Assembly (NCBI GenBank): GCA_027005635.1
Contig: JALTLI010000024.1
Span: 1-7,746, forward strand
DNA length: 7,746 nt
Source: Alphaproteobacteria bacterium
GTDB lineage: Bacteria > Pseudomonadota > Alphaproteobacteria > UBA2136 > JALTLI01
Reading direction: 5' to 3'
Shown here: positions 1 through 6,966 of the stretch, one piece after another
Layout of the letters: the number at the start of each line of letters is the position of its first letter
Position numbering within the stretch: the first letter of the stretch is position 1
Program-made: the position numbers and the translations under genes
Notes under the pieces: model-generated
What the model was told of the DNA's origin: nothing
What the model saw: only the letters and a program-made list of their open reading frames with translations
The model's database searches: none

Positions 1-218
1 ACAATAAAAACTAAAAATAAATAAGGAACAATTGTGGTTAATTTTTGAAAACGTGGCATTATTAAAATAACTAAACCACCAATTAAAGCAAATGTCATTA
101 CTACATAATGTAGTGCATTAGTACTATTACTCATATAATTAAATAATAACCACTGATAATTAAACCCTAGCAAGGTCATTAAATATTCAGCTTGTGTTAA
201 TGGTGCATCAGGGAACAT
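1..218 (-). CDS. N-terminal fragment of a membrane protein, possibly TraG-like mating-pair protein (3' end beyond window)
   Basis: The ATG at 218-216 opens a frame that stays open to the left edge, giving 72 complete codons. The protein starts MFPDAPLTQAEYLMTLLGFN and contains two hydrophobic stretches, one at about residues 38-54 and one starting at about 62, so it is an inner-membrane protein with several segments. The start is supported by an in-frame TAA just upstream (236-234) and by an AAGG Shine-Dalgarno-like sequence about eight bases before the ATG. It lies only 11 bases after the stop of the preceding PFL_4711/TraH-like gene, so the two are probably co-transcribed and translationally coupled. 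In conjugative elements of this type a TraG-like membrane protein, which stabilises mating pairs and acts in entry exclusion, commonly follows that gene. The position and topology fit, but 72 residues are too few for a sequence-based family call; the identity is inference from synteny. Confidence 0.6.
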   Translation of the reverse strand, partial: MFPDAPLTQAEYLMTLLGFNYQWLLFNYMSNSTNALHYVVMTFALIGGLVILIMPRFQKLTTIVPYLFLVFI

Positions 219-229
219 TTTAGCGCCTT

Positions 230-2110
230 CTAGTTAAAATTAAATCTTAATTTTCGTTCATCTTCCTCATAAAACCTATCCATCATCTGAGCAAAAGTTC
301 TTTCTGCTTTTTTAACAGCTTTCAATGTTGCGATTTTATTATCTATACTTTCTACAACCATATTAATTGCAGTTAGAACTTGTGGTGGTAACGGTCTGAG
401 TGAACTAGTAGTTGCAGTATCTCTAGTACCTTCTTCACAATCACTGGTATCTGTAAGATTTCCTTGGGCATCTTTTTTAACACAAGATGCAGGCTTACTA
501 CTTTTAAATACTCCACTTGAAGCAGTTTCTAATAGCTTGTTTTTAATAAAACGTAATACAATTTCAACAGATAAGAAAGATACTTGATCGGATAGTGCTG
601 CAATAACAGCACTAGATGTCTCTGCTCCCATTCTTGCTAATTTAAAGTAATCAGCTGGGTTAACAGACATATTTTGGTTATACACACAAGCACTAGATAT
701 ACCAATTAATGATAATGCCTGATCATTTGTTATAGCACTACTATTATTATCATTATTATCAGCAGCTGCCATTGCATCTGCATAAGTATTGCCATTTGTA
801 AGATCCATACCTTCTACGCCAGATAAATCTATACTATAGATTTGATCTTCTTTTAATACAAACTGATTGTTTACATCAACTTTTTTAAAGAAATCAGCAA
901 CATTTTTTCCAAACTTCACTGAACGGCAATTTATAAATTTAACAAATTCTTCATGTAATGTATCTGGATCATTAGGGTTTGCTTTTTTTATAAAGTTAAC
1001 TGGTGCAACTCTATTCAATATTTCAAACCCTCCTGGGTATTCATCTTTATCATCTCCAGGATTATCTGGTAAATTTGAACCTTCAACAGCATTATTAATA
1101 TTAAAATCACCTGGTGCTGCAAATGAGTTAATATCAAGTTGAATATTAGAAATAAAAGGATTACTAAAAGAACGCTCTTCCATATCTGCTATTATTATAT
1201 TTGGTTGTGTACTTGCTGAAGGGTTTAATAGCATAATATTCTCATCTATAGTACTTTCACCATATATACCATCAAGTAGTTTTGCTACATATGTAAATGT
1301 AGATGCATACGCACCAGTAGTTGCTTTTGAAATTTCACCTACTACTTCTTGGTTAACTCCTTTACTTTTTTTCTTAGGATCAAATGAACATCTTTTAACT
1401 AAACCGGCACAAGCTTTAAAATCAGGAATGAAAAATTTTAAATCATTACCTTCAAAAAAGTCCTCACCTAGTACATCATATAATGAAGCATTTGCTTCTT
1501 CCTTACCATTTATACTTTTTTCTTCTACTTCTTCTTCAATATAAAATACTAATATTTCTCCATCTCCTGCTAAACATGCATCACGAGTATTACCATCTTT
1601 TACACATCTATCTACTGCATTTGCTTTTATTACAGCTTTTTTACCATCAGCCCTTGCTTGTGTTGCGTTACATCTTTGTTGACTCATAGAAACCCTTGCG
1701 TTACCAAAAGCTTCCAAGCTATCAAAAATGGCAGCAATAGCTGGGCTAGAATATACTTGTGTTAATAAATATTGTGCCATACCAGTAGTAAAGTAATTTT
1801 TTATTTGATCTGTGATTTCAGCTGCTGTTAAACCACCAATTACAGAGTTAAATGATTCCTTAAGGTTTATACCATTACAACCTAGTATGCTTGTTGTATC
1901 TATTTTTCCATCAAAACCTGCATTAAATAATTCTACTTCACCATTTCCACTTGTATTTATTTTACCAGGGAGATTAAACATATTACTGTATTTATAGCCG
2001 TTCATTGTTGATGTATCAATACGTTGACTACGGCTTTGAGCATAAGAATGATGCACAATGAAAATACTGATGAAACTTACTAAAATAGCTGTCAATATTG
2101 ATTTATGCAT
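230..2110 (-). CDS. Secreted T4SS conjugation protein, PFL_4711 (TIGR03755)/TraH-like
   Basis: This is a 626-residue protein starting at ATG 2110. A signal peptide is clear: Lys3, a hydrophobic run, then SYA before Gln25, so the mature protein should be periplasmic. Residues 75-150 carry the best family signal: a Gly-Cys-Asn-Gly motif (Cys78), a long amphipathic stretch, then SLEAFGNARVSMSQQRC (Cys147). This resembles the N-terminal part of integrating-conjugative-element proteins of the PFL_4711 type, relatives of F-plasmid TraH in mating-pair assembly. Ten cysteines (78, 147, 169, 179, 234, 241, 395, 475, 543, 558) suggest disulfides. Residues about 180-400 are acidic and low in recognisable family features, and 448-458 is Asp/Asn/Ala-rich. 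The protein seems longer than family members I recall. The C-terminus (585-620) is charged and helical. A weak AGGG lies ten bases before the start. The family call rests on pattern memory; secretion is firm. Confidence 0.68.
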   Translation of the reverse strand: MHKSILTAILVSFISIFIVHHSYAQSRSQRIDTSTMNGYKYSNMFNLPGKINTSGNGEVELFNAGFDGKIDTTSILGCNGINLKESFNSVIGGLTAAEITDQIKNYFTTGMAQYLLTQVYSSPAIAAIFDSLEAFGNARVSMSQQRCNATQARADGKKAVIKANAVDRCVKDGNTRDACLAGDGEILVFYIEEEVEEKSINGKEEANASLYDVLGEDFFEGNDLKFFIPDFKACAGLVKRCSFDPKKKSKGVNQEVVGEISKATTGAYASTFTYVAKLLDGIYGESTIDENIMLLNPSASTQPNIIIADMEERSFSNPFISNIQLDINSFAAPGDFNINNAVEGSNLPDNPGDDKDEYPGGFEILNRVAPVNFIKKANPNDPDTLHEEFVKFINCRSVKFGKNVADFFKKVDVNNQFVLKEDQIYSIDLSGVEGMDLTNGNTYADAMAAADNNDNNSSAITNDQALSLIGISSACVYNQNMSVNPADYFKLARMGAETSSAVIAALSDQVSFLSVEIVLRFIKNKLLETASSGVFKSSKPASCVKKDAQGNLTDTSDCEEGTRDTATTSSLRPLPPQVLTAINMVVESIDNKIATLKAVKKAERTFAQMMDRFYEEDERKLRFNFN

Positions 2111-2145
2111 AGTGTAATTACCCTAAATTATCTTTTATTAAAAAT

Positions 2146-2191
2146 ACCCTTACTATAAATCATAGGTACGATTTTAGTTATTTTCAAGGGT
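2146..2191 (-). terminator. Structured hairpin with T-run, candidate terminator
   Basis: The gap after the sigma/ParB gene contains nested inverted repeats. The outer arms are ACCCTT (2146-2151) and AAGGGT (2186-2191), a perfect six-base match. The inner arms are ACTA plus AAATC (2152-2161, with T2156 bulged) and GATTTTAGT (2170-2178), nine pairs around an eight-base loop. A seven-base unpaired stretch (2179-2185) separates the arms on one side. On the minus strand the structure is followed by ATTTTT (2145-2140), as in an intrinsic terminator; on the plus strand it is followed by TTTTG. It could end transcripts of the sigma/ParB gene, reduce read-through into the next gene, or stabilise the 3' end. 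The inner stem is AT-rich, so strength is uncertain. Confidence 0.42.
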
Positions 2192-2198
2192 TTTGTTG

Positions 2199-4316
2199 TT
2201 AATTATTGGAAGTTTTTTCAGTTTTACCTGCACCCTTATTATACAATTCTACGCGCATTGTATTTAGTACTGATTCCAACTCTTCCATTAAATTTGTCAT
2301 TTCTAGTAGTTGATTTCTTTTTAAATCTAGCCTTCTTAATGATTTTGTACCGTAGCTAATACTATGAATTGCTGATGAAAATCTTTCAGTAACTCCGTAA
2401 TAACGTTTTAGTAGTTTTAATTCCTCTTCCACTGCTTTTGGGCTACCGAAACGTACTAATTCTGCCGCTTCTAACTCTCTTTTTAGGCGATCAACTTCTT
2501 CTTTTGCTTGGGTTAATTCCTCTGCTTGGTTGTTAATTACCCCTTCTCTTTGGGCAGACCATATTTCCGAATCTTTTAATGATTCTTCATAAATAGCAAT
2601 TCTATCTTGCATTGCCTTAACCATCTTAGATGAAGAACCTGAAGATAGCGCTATTTCAGTTGGTTGTTGATCTGGTGTTTGTGGTTTTTGCTTTTGTTCT
2701 AGCTTGGTTATTTTATTTTCTGAGGCTGCGGCATATAAATCATTAAACTTAGCCCCTTTTCCCCACGGAACACCAAATTTACGCACAAAATCAGCTATTT
2801 GATCTTGAATTTCTTCATCAAAATCTGCACAGGTACTAGCGTTAGTTATTTGAATAAGATTATCTTCAAATAGGGCGCGCATTTTAGGGCTAGATTTATC
2901 CTTAACCTTAACATAAACCAGTATATTTGTACGGCTAGAACCAAGTATATCAGCGATTTTTTGCTGGCTCAAACCTAAATCAGCCAAAGCACTAATTATG
3001 TAGTACATATCTTTTTTAGTTGGTTTATCTAGGCGCACATTTACTGTTACACGTAAAATTTTGCGCATAATTTCATCTGTTACTTTACGCACAATACATA
3101 AGTATTCCGCTTTGCCCTTAGCTTTGGCAGCTTTTATTCTTCTTTCACCATCTAAAATATAACCATCTTCACTTATTAATGCTGGATATTGGGAGCTATC
3201 CTCATCAAAATCTTCTAGAAAATCATTGAATTCTTCTTCTGATTGATTTGGATGAAAATTTATTCCTGTAAGTTTTAAGCTATTAATATTACGCATTTCT
3301 ACGCCAATTAATGGGTATAAATCATTTTCCTCATCGCTAAATATTTCCTCGTATGCTGGTGGTTTTGCTTTTGGTTTTTTAACTTTTTTTACTACTTGTT
3401 CTGTTATTGCTACTGTTTGTTTTTCTTCAGCTTTAATTGCTGTAATTGCTGGATAATCTTTTTTTAGAGCTTCAATTATTGCTTTTGAGCGTTCTTTATT
3501 AGCGTTTTGAATAGCTTCTTTAGTTAAACGCAACACCCTTTTTTCATTAAATTTAAGCTTTCTAAAATCGTATACTACACTTTCTAAGTTTCTATCTATC
3601 ATTCGTTGAACGTAAAAAGCATCCATTAATTCATTCATAACTTGGCTGGCTCTGGAATCTGTTACTCCGAAGTGGTATGCAATTTCTTGGAAGTTGTATA
3701 CTCCTCCAACTTTTACATGCAATAAGGCTGCTTGTTTTTTCTCATCTTTTTCTTTGGCAACTAATTCACTTAATTTCTTATCAAAGAAACTATCACGTAA
3801 AATACGTAGTGCCATATCATCTGTTCTACCTTCTTTAGCAAGTGATGCTTCACCTTCTAGGTGTTCTTGTGCAGATGTTTCTTGATCTAGGTGCTGAACT
3901 AATAATGGGGGGTCTGATCTGAATTTCATTTTTTCATCACCATCCATTTTATCTGTGAATGCTTTTCTTGCCTGATATTCTGGATCTTTGTTACGCAGTT
4001 CCATAGCGCGATTTTCCATACGGTTACCAAAAAATGTAGAGAATTTAACTGATATTGTTGTGCCGTCATCTTTTTCGTATACAGGGTTAAAATCTCTTAT
4101 ACAAGTTAAAAGCACTTCATAGCCTTCTTGGAAAAGTTCTTCCATATCTAGGTGATACTTACGGGAAATTTTAGAAACAGCAGGTTTTTTACTTTCCAAA
4201 AACTCCATTGCATCTTCTAATGCACGGATAAAATCTTTATCTTCGTTTCGCATTTTTTCTAATTTCTTTGGAGAAATTTTTACTGCTGATTTAGTTTGTT
4301 GTTCTTTTATAGACAC
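2199..4316 (-). CDS. Sigma-70-like / ParB-like fusion protein with C-terminal coiled coil
   Basis: From GTG 4316 the protein has 705 residues; an in-frame TTG at 4376 would add 20. GTG is preferred because AAAGGT lies about 11 bases upstream and the extra residues look untranslated. Residues 52-110 resemble sigma-70 region 2 (DMEELFQEGYEVLL, then FSTFFGNRMENRAMEL). Residues 198-235 resemble region 4, with the helix-turn-helix FQEIAYHFGVTDSRASQVM. After a Lys/Pro-rich linker (about 310-320), residues 341-415 match a ParB N-domain with box II GERRIKAA (390-397); the box I arginine is not evident. Residues 430-520 match the ParB central helix-turn-helix (LGLSQQKIADILGSSRTNI). A Gln/Pro linker precedes a heptad-like coiled coil (about 570-640) and a charged helical tail. 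The family roles would be promoter recognition with RNA polymerase and CTP-dependent parS binding in partition. It sits between a helicase and T4SS genes. The frame is unbroken, so this is a true fusion, though both activities are inferred. Confidence 0.8.
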   Translation of the reverse strand: MSIKEQQTKSAVKISPKKLEKMRNEDKDFIRALEDAMEFLESKKPAVSKISRKYHLDMEELFQEGYEVLLTCIRDFNPVYEKDDGTTISVKFSTFFGNRMENRAMELRNKDPEYQARKAFTDKMDGDEKMKFRSDPPLLVQHLDQETSAQEHLEGEASLAKEGRTDDMALRILRDSFFDKKLSELVAKEKDEKKQAALLHVKVGGVYNFQEIAYHFGVTDSRASQVMNELMDAFYVQRMIDRNLESVVYDFRKLKFNEKRVLRLTKEAIQNANKERSKAIIEALKKDYPAITAIKAEEKQTVAITEQVVKKVKKPKAKPPAYEEIFSDEENDLYPLIGVEMRNINSLKLTGINFHPNQSEEEFNDFLEDFDEDSSQYPALISEDGYILDGERRIKAAKAKGKAEYLCIVRKVTDEIMRKILRVTVNVRLDKPTKKDMYYIISALADLGLSQQKIADILGSSRTNILVYVKVKDKSSPKMRALFEDNLIQITNASTCADFDEEIQDQIADFVRKFGVPWGKGAKFNDLYAAASENKITKLEQKQKPQTPDQQPTEIALSSGSSSKMVKAMQDRIAIYEESLKDSEIWSAQREGVINNQAEELTQAKEEVDRLKRELEAAELVRFGSPKAVEEELKLLKRYYGVTERFSSAIHSISYGTKSLRRLDLKRNQLLEMTNLMEELESVLNTMRVELYNKGAGKTEKTSNN

Positions 4317-4441
4317 AATAATAACTACCTTTAAATTAACGCTAATTAAATATTGCCTATTTATAGAAAAAAACAAACACTTTTATTTATTTTTACTGTA
4401 AATTGTCAGAAATAGTTATTTGGACTGTTGCACCTGTGTTG
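4317..4441 (-). promoter_or_regulatory. Leader of the sigma/ParB gene: candidate promoter, ribosome site and start choice
   Basis: This 125-base AT-rich stretch is the longest gap between genes in the window and holds no gene of its own. On the minus strand it has CTGACA (4409-4404, one mismatch from a -35 box) and, further on, TATAAA (4365-4360, one mismatch from a -10 box). These two are too far apart to be one promoter: CTGACA has only a weak -10 partner, and TATAAA has only a poor -35. The ribosome site AAAGGT, with AGG at 4330-4328, lies about 11 bases before GTG 4316 and favours that start. A separate promoter here would let the sigma/ParB gene be expressed apart from the upstream genes. 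In AT-rich DNA such boxes also occur by chance. Confidence 0.3.
4331..4350. repeat. Imperfect palindrome, candidate operator
   Basis: TTAAATTA (4331-4338) and TAATTAAA (4343-4350) form an inverted repeat matching at 7 of 8 positions around the spacer ACGC. It lies just downstream of the TATAAA box and just upstream of the ribosome site of the sigma/ParB gene, a typical place for a repressor site. The encoded protein has two helix-turn-helix regions, so autoregulation is a reasonable inference. The arms are pure A/T, so a chance match is quite possible. Confidence 0.25.
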
Positions 4442-6166
4442 CTATATAGCTATATCTGCTATTATTTTAGAAATTTTACCTGTTGCAGATACCTCTATAC
4501 CATTTTTAGCACGGGTTAATGCCATATAAACAAGTTTCTTTTCTGAATCTATGCTTGGTTTTAGAACTTTATAGCCAGCGTAAGGATAAACTTGGTTAGA
4601 AGCAAATGGCATAAATACCCAATCAAACTCCCAGTTTCTTACTTCTCTTACTGGGGAAACAACTATATTTTGATTAATATTTGGTACTTTAAATTGCTTT
4701 ATTTTATCAATAACGCTTGCAGGGTTACCTTTAATAGTAATTATTGTTTCAACAGCCATTAGTGCATCACGTTTATCTTCGCCATCTAGTAGGCTTATTA
4801 TTTCATAAGCTATTGCTTTAAATAAACTTTGTGGGTCAACCTCTCCATTTTTCATAACAGCATAGTAACCTGTAAGTTTACGTTGCAAGGCACCATATTC
4901 TTGTAATGTGGTATTAGGTAAATCAATGTGTTCTGGTAGCTTTGCGCCATTATTTAACCAATTTTTGGCAACCATACCATTAGCAAATAGAGAATCCACT
5001 AAAGTACGATTAAGACCTAAATTCACTAAAGTATTAAATAATTGATAATCATCTGCGGTATTTAGAATTACTTCTAGTAAATCCATAACCATAATTGCTC
5101 CAGGCATATCCCACAAGCTTGGGGATATACAACAATGTTCAATATTTACTCTATTTAAAACATAGCTTATACGATTTGCTTGGTAATCATTACGCACCAA
5201 TAATGCAATAGTTGCGTTATTATCCTGTTTTTGAATATCGGCTATGCGCTTAATAATATAATTAAATTCTTCATCTATATCATTAAACTTTTGAACTTTA
5301 AATTTAGCTGGCTCTTGTTTATTAAAGATATTTTCTTTTTTAATATGCCCACTAATTTTACTCATCATAGAAAAAACAGGTTTACCTATATTTTCTGCAA
5401 TTCTAAAGTTTTCACTTAATAATAATTTAACAATTCCATCAAGTTCTTCTAAATCATCAAAAGCTGCTCCGCCAATTGCGCCATCTTTTTCAAATATACA
5501 TAAATCATCATCACCAAATGCTGTTAAGTTTACTCCAATTTTTAGATGTTCAAATAACCATAAAAATTGAATTTGTGTAGCATCTTGAATGTTATCTACT
5601 AGTAAATGTTTAATTGTGCATGGTTGATAAACATCATTTCGCATACCTACAATATGTTTTCTTACAATATCGTATCTATCAATTTTACCTGTTTGCTCCA
5701 TAAAGTTTTTAAATGATACTAATAATTGATAATATTGTTCATTTTCATCAGGTTTACGTGCACGGGCTTTAAAGCTACGAATGATATGTTCTGCTTCACT
5801 TGTTGAACCAGCAAAGTTAGTTTCATTCACTGCTTGTTGTAAACAACGACGAACCGTTGCATGATCTGCTATACTTGGTAAATCTTTACTTTGTTTTTGT
5901 AAAATAGATAATGCGAAATCTCTGAATGTTCCTACTGCAACTTTTTTTGCATCTTCACCAATAGATAAATACAAAAATTGACGTAGCATCAACATAGAAC
6001 GATAAGTAAAAGCAGCAACATAAATAGTGGAAGGGTCTTCACCTGCATCTATTAATGCTTTAACTTTAGCAACAAGTACGGTTGTTTTACCTGTACCTGC
6101 CGCACCAATAACTATACTTGATGCTTTATTGCTAATTACTTTTAACTGTTGTTGTGTAAATTCCAT
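4442..6166 (-). CDS. UvrD/Rep-like superfamily 1 helicase with degenerate catalytic motifs
   Basis: Starting at ATG 6166 the protein has 574 residues; an in-frame GTG at 6175 would add three. Neither start has a clear ribosome site. A Q-motif-like start (FTQQQLKVI) is followed by Walker A GAAGTGKT (21-28), a motif Ia-like stretch (VAAFTYRS) and a TFRDFA segment. Motif II reads VDNIQD (190-195), with Asn192 in place of the catalytic Glu of DExQD. Motif III is FGDDDLCIF (217-225), with Leu222 for Gln. Motif IV is LSENFR near 250, and motif VI YMALTRAK (547-554) keeps its arginine. In motif V the usual H-x-x-K-G-L-E appears as REVRNWEFD (507-515). It is shorter than Rep or UvrD (about 670-720). 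Family members unwind DNA 3'-5' in repair or replication. Here ATP binding looks possible and hydrolysis doubtful. It may assist element DNA processing; that is inference. Confidence 0.82.
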   Translation of the reverse strand: MEFTQQQLKVISNKASSIVIGAAGTGKTTVLVAKVKALIDAGEDPSTIYVAAFTYRSMLMLRQFLYLSIGEDAKKVAVGTFRDFALSILQKQSKDLPSIADHATVRRCLQQAVNETNFAGSTSEAEHIIRSFKARARKPDENEQYYQLLVSFKNFMEQTGKIDRYDIVRKHIVGMRNDVYQPCTIKHLLVDNIQDATQIQFLWLFEHLKIGVNLTAFGDDDLCIFEKDGAIGGAAFDDLEELDGIVKLLLSENFRIAENIGKPVFSMMSKISGHIKKENIFNKQEPAKFKVQKFNDIDEEFNYIIKRIADIQKQDNNATIALLVRNDYQANRISYVLNRVNIEHCCISPSLWDMPGAIMVMDLLEVILNTADDYQLFNTLVNLGLNRTLVDSLFANGMVAKNWLNNGAKLPEHIDLPNTTLQEYGALQRKLTGYYAVMKNGEVDPQSLFKAIAYEIISLLDGEDKRDALMAVETIITIKGNPASVIDKIKQFKVPNINQNIVVSPVREVRNWEFDWVFMPFASNQVYPYAGYKVLKPSIDSEKKLVYMALTRAKNGIEVSATGKISKIIADIAI

Positions 6167-6210
6167 GTAGTACACAATATAAGATATAGCGTATATTTTC
6201 TAGCTTTAAA

Positions 6211-6966
6211 TTAACTTTTCAAGTTATGAATACGTTTATACATGTTCCATACACTTTTTATGTATCTTTTGGCATGTTTTGGAGTTTTACTATGATACCT
6301 ACCAACTGTTTGCCACCATGTATTGTTTTTCCTGTTTTTACGCAAATATGAAACTGCGTAATTAGCATTACGATACACATCTAGCGCTTCTTCTACAGAA
6401 GAAAAACCAGATTTATGATAACGCCAATTAATTTGCATAATACCAATATCAAAATTTTCGTAGTTATTTTCAACCAGATTATTAGCAAATTTTTTAGCTA
6501 GCTGTTTGTTTGAAAATCGTTTAGATATATGGCGTGGTTTTAATTCTACTTCTATAAAATCTTCTTCTTTTGATTTTTCAGATATTACATAAATCTCTTC
6601 AGCACTTAATTTTTGGTATAATTTATCATCAATTTTTAAATCAAATTGAGCAAAACCAATTTTTTTGTAATATTTTAGCTTTTTTAATAATTCATTTTTT
6701 ACAGATACTTGTTGATACCCTGGGCTATTTAAGCCAATAGTATAAGGCCATGGTAAAATATTTCCTTTTAAACCCTTGCCAGTTTCAACTAAGCTAATTG
6801 AATGCAGTAACCCCTGAGGGATACCTTCTTTATATTCAACCTTACTAATTGTTATCCAAGCACGATAGGCTTTTTTAGAATCATAAGTAATAGCAAACAC
6901 GTTTGAAGATGCAAGCAACAAGCATGCAACAAAAAATACCCAAATAAACTTAGATTTAAATTCCAA
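6211..6966 (-). CDS. Secreted lytic transglycosylase (SLT family), T4SS-associated
   Basis: The protein has 251 residues. The start is TTG 6966: an in-frame TAA directly precedes it, and no later start would keep the signal peptide. A GGGGAA ribosome site lies nine bases upstream. The signal peptide (hydrophobic run 8-19, cleavage likely after SNVFA, residue 25) sends it to the periplasm. Catalytic Glu61 lies in SISLVETGKG. It is followed by LPWPYTIGLNSPGY (71-84), typical of transglycosylases in conjugative clusters, then FDIGIMQINWRYH (172-184), NANYAVSYLRK (200-210) and VGRYHS (221-226), the standard SLT motifs. The enzyme cleaves peptidoglycan glycan strands to 1,6-anhydro products, opening the wall for the secretion channel, like VirB1. 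A Lys-rich segment (about 88-165) separates the catalytic Glu motif from GIMQIN and seems longer than in compact members. It lies between a T4SS core gene and the helicase gene. Confidence 0.88.
   Translation of the reverse strand: MEFKSKFIWVFFVACLLLASSNVFAITYDSKKAYRAWITISKVEYKEGIPQGLLHSISLVETGKGLKGNILPWPYTIGLNSPGYQQVSVKNELLKKLKYYKKIGFAQFDLKIDDKLYQKLSAEEIYVISEKSKEEDFIEVELKPRHISKRFSNKQLAKKFANNLVENNYENFDIGIMQINWRYHKSGFSSVEEALDVYRNANYAVSYLRKNRKNNTWWQTVGRYHSKTPKHAKRYIKSVWNMYKRIHNLKS

Noticed and set aside
867..1997. Several plus-strand open frames of 61-91 codons opposite the PFL_4711-like gene
   Set aside because: They are shadows of the real gene; one is almost entirely Leu/His/Tyr from the complement of codons for Asn, Glu and Lys, and none has a ribosome site.
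3694..3885. Plus-strand open frame of 63 codons inside the sigma/ParB gene
   Set aside because: It is antisense to a well-supported domain, has unlikely composition and no start signal.
4317..4376. 20-residue N-terminal extension of the sigma/ParB protein from TTG 4376
   Set aside because: The TTG has no ribosome site, the region looks like a leader with promoter-like and palindromic sequence, and GTG 4316 has AAAGGT upstream. It cannot be fully excluded.
5231..5419. Plus-strand open frame of 62 codons inside the helicase gene
   Set aside because: It is a Phe/Ile/Asn-rich shadow of the helicase coding sequence with no start context.
4442..6166. Gabija-type or other antiphage system based on the UvrD-like helicase
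   Set aside because: There is no OLD-family nuclease or other known defence partner nearby; the neighbours are conjugation genes and a sigma/ParB protein.
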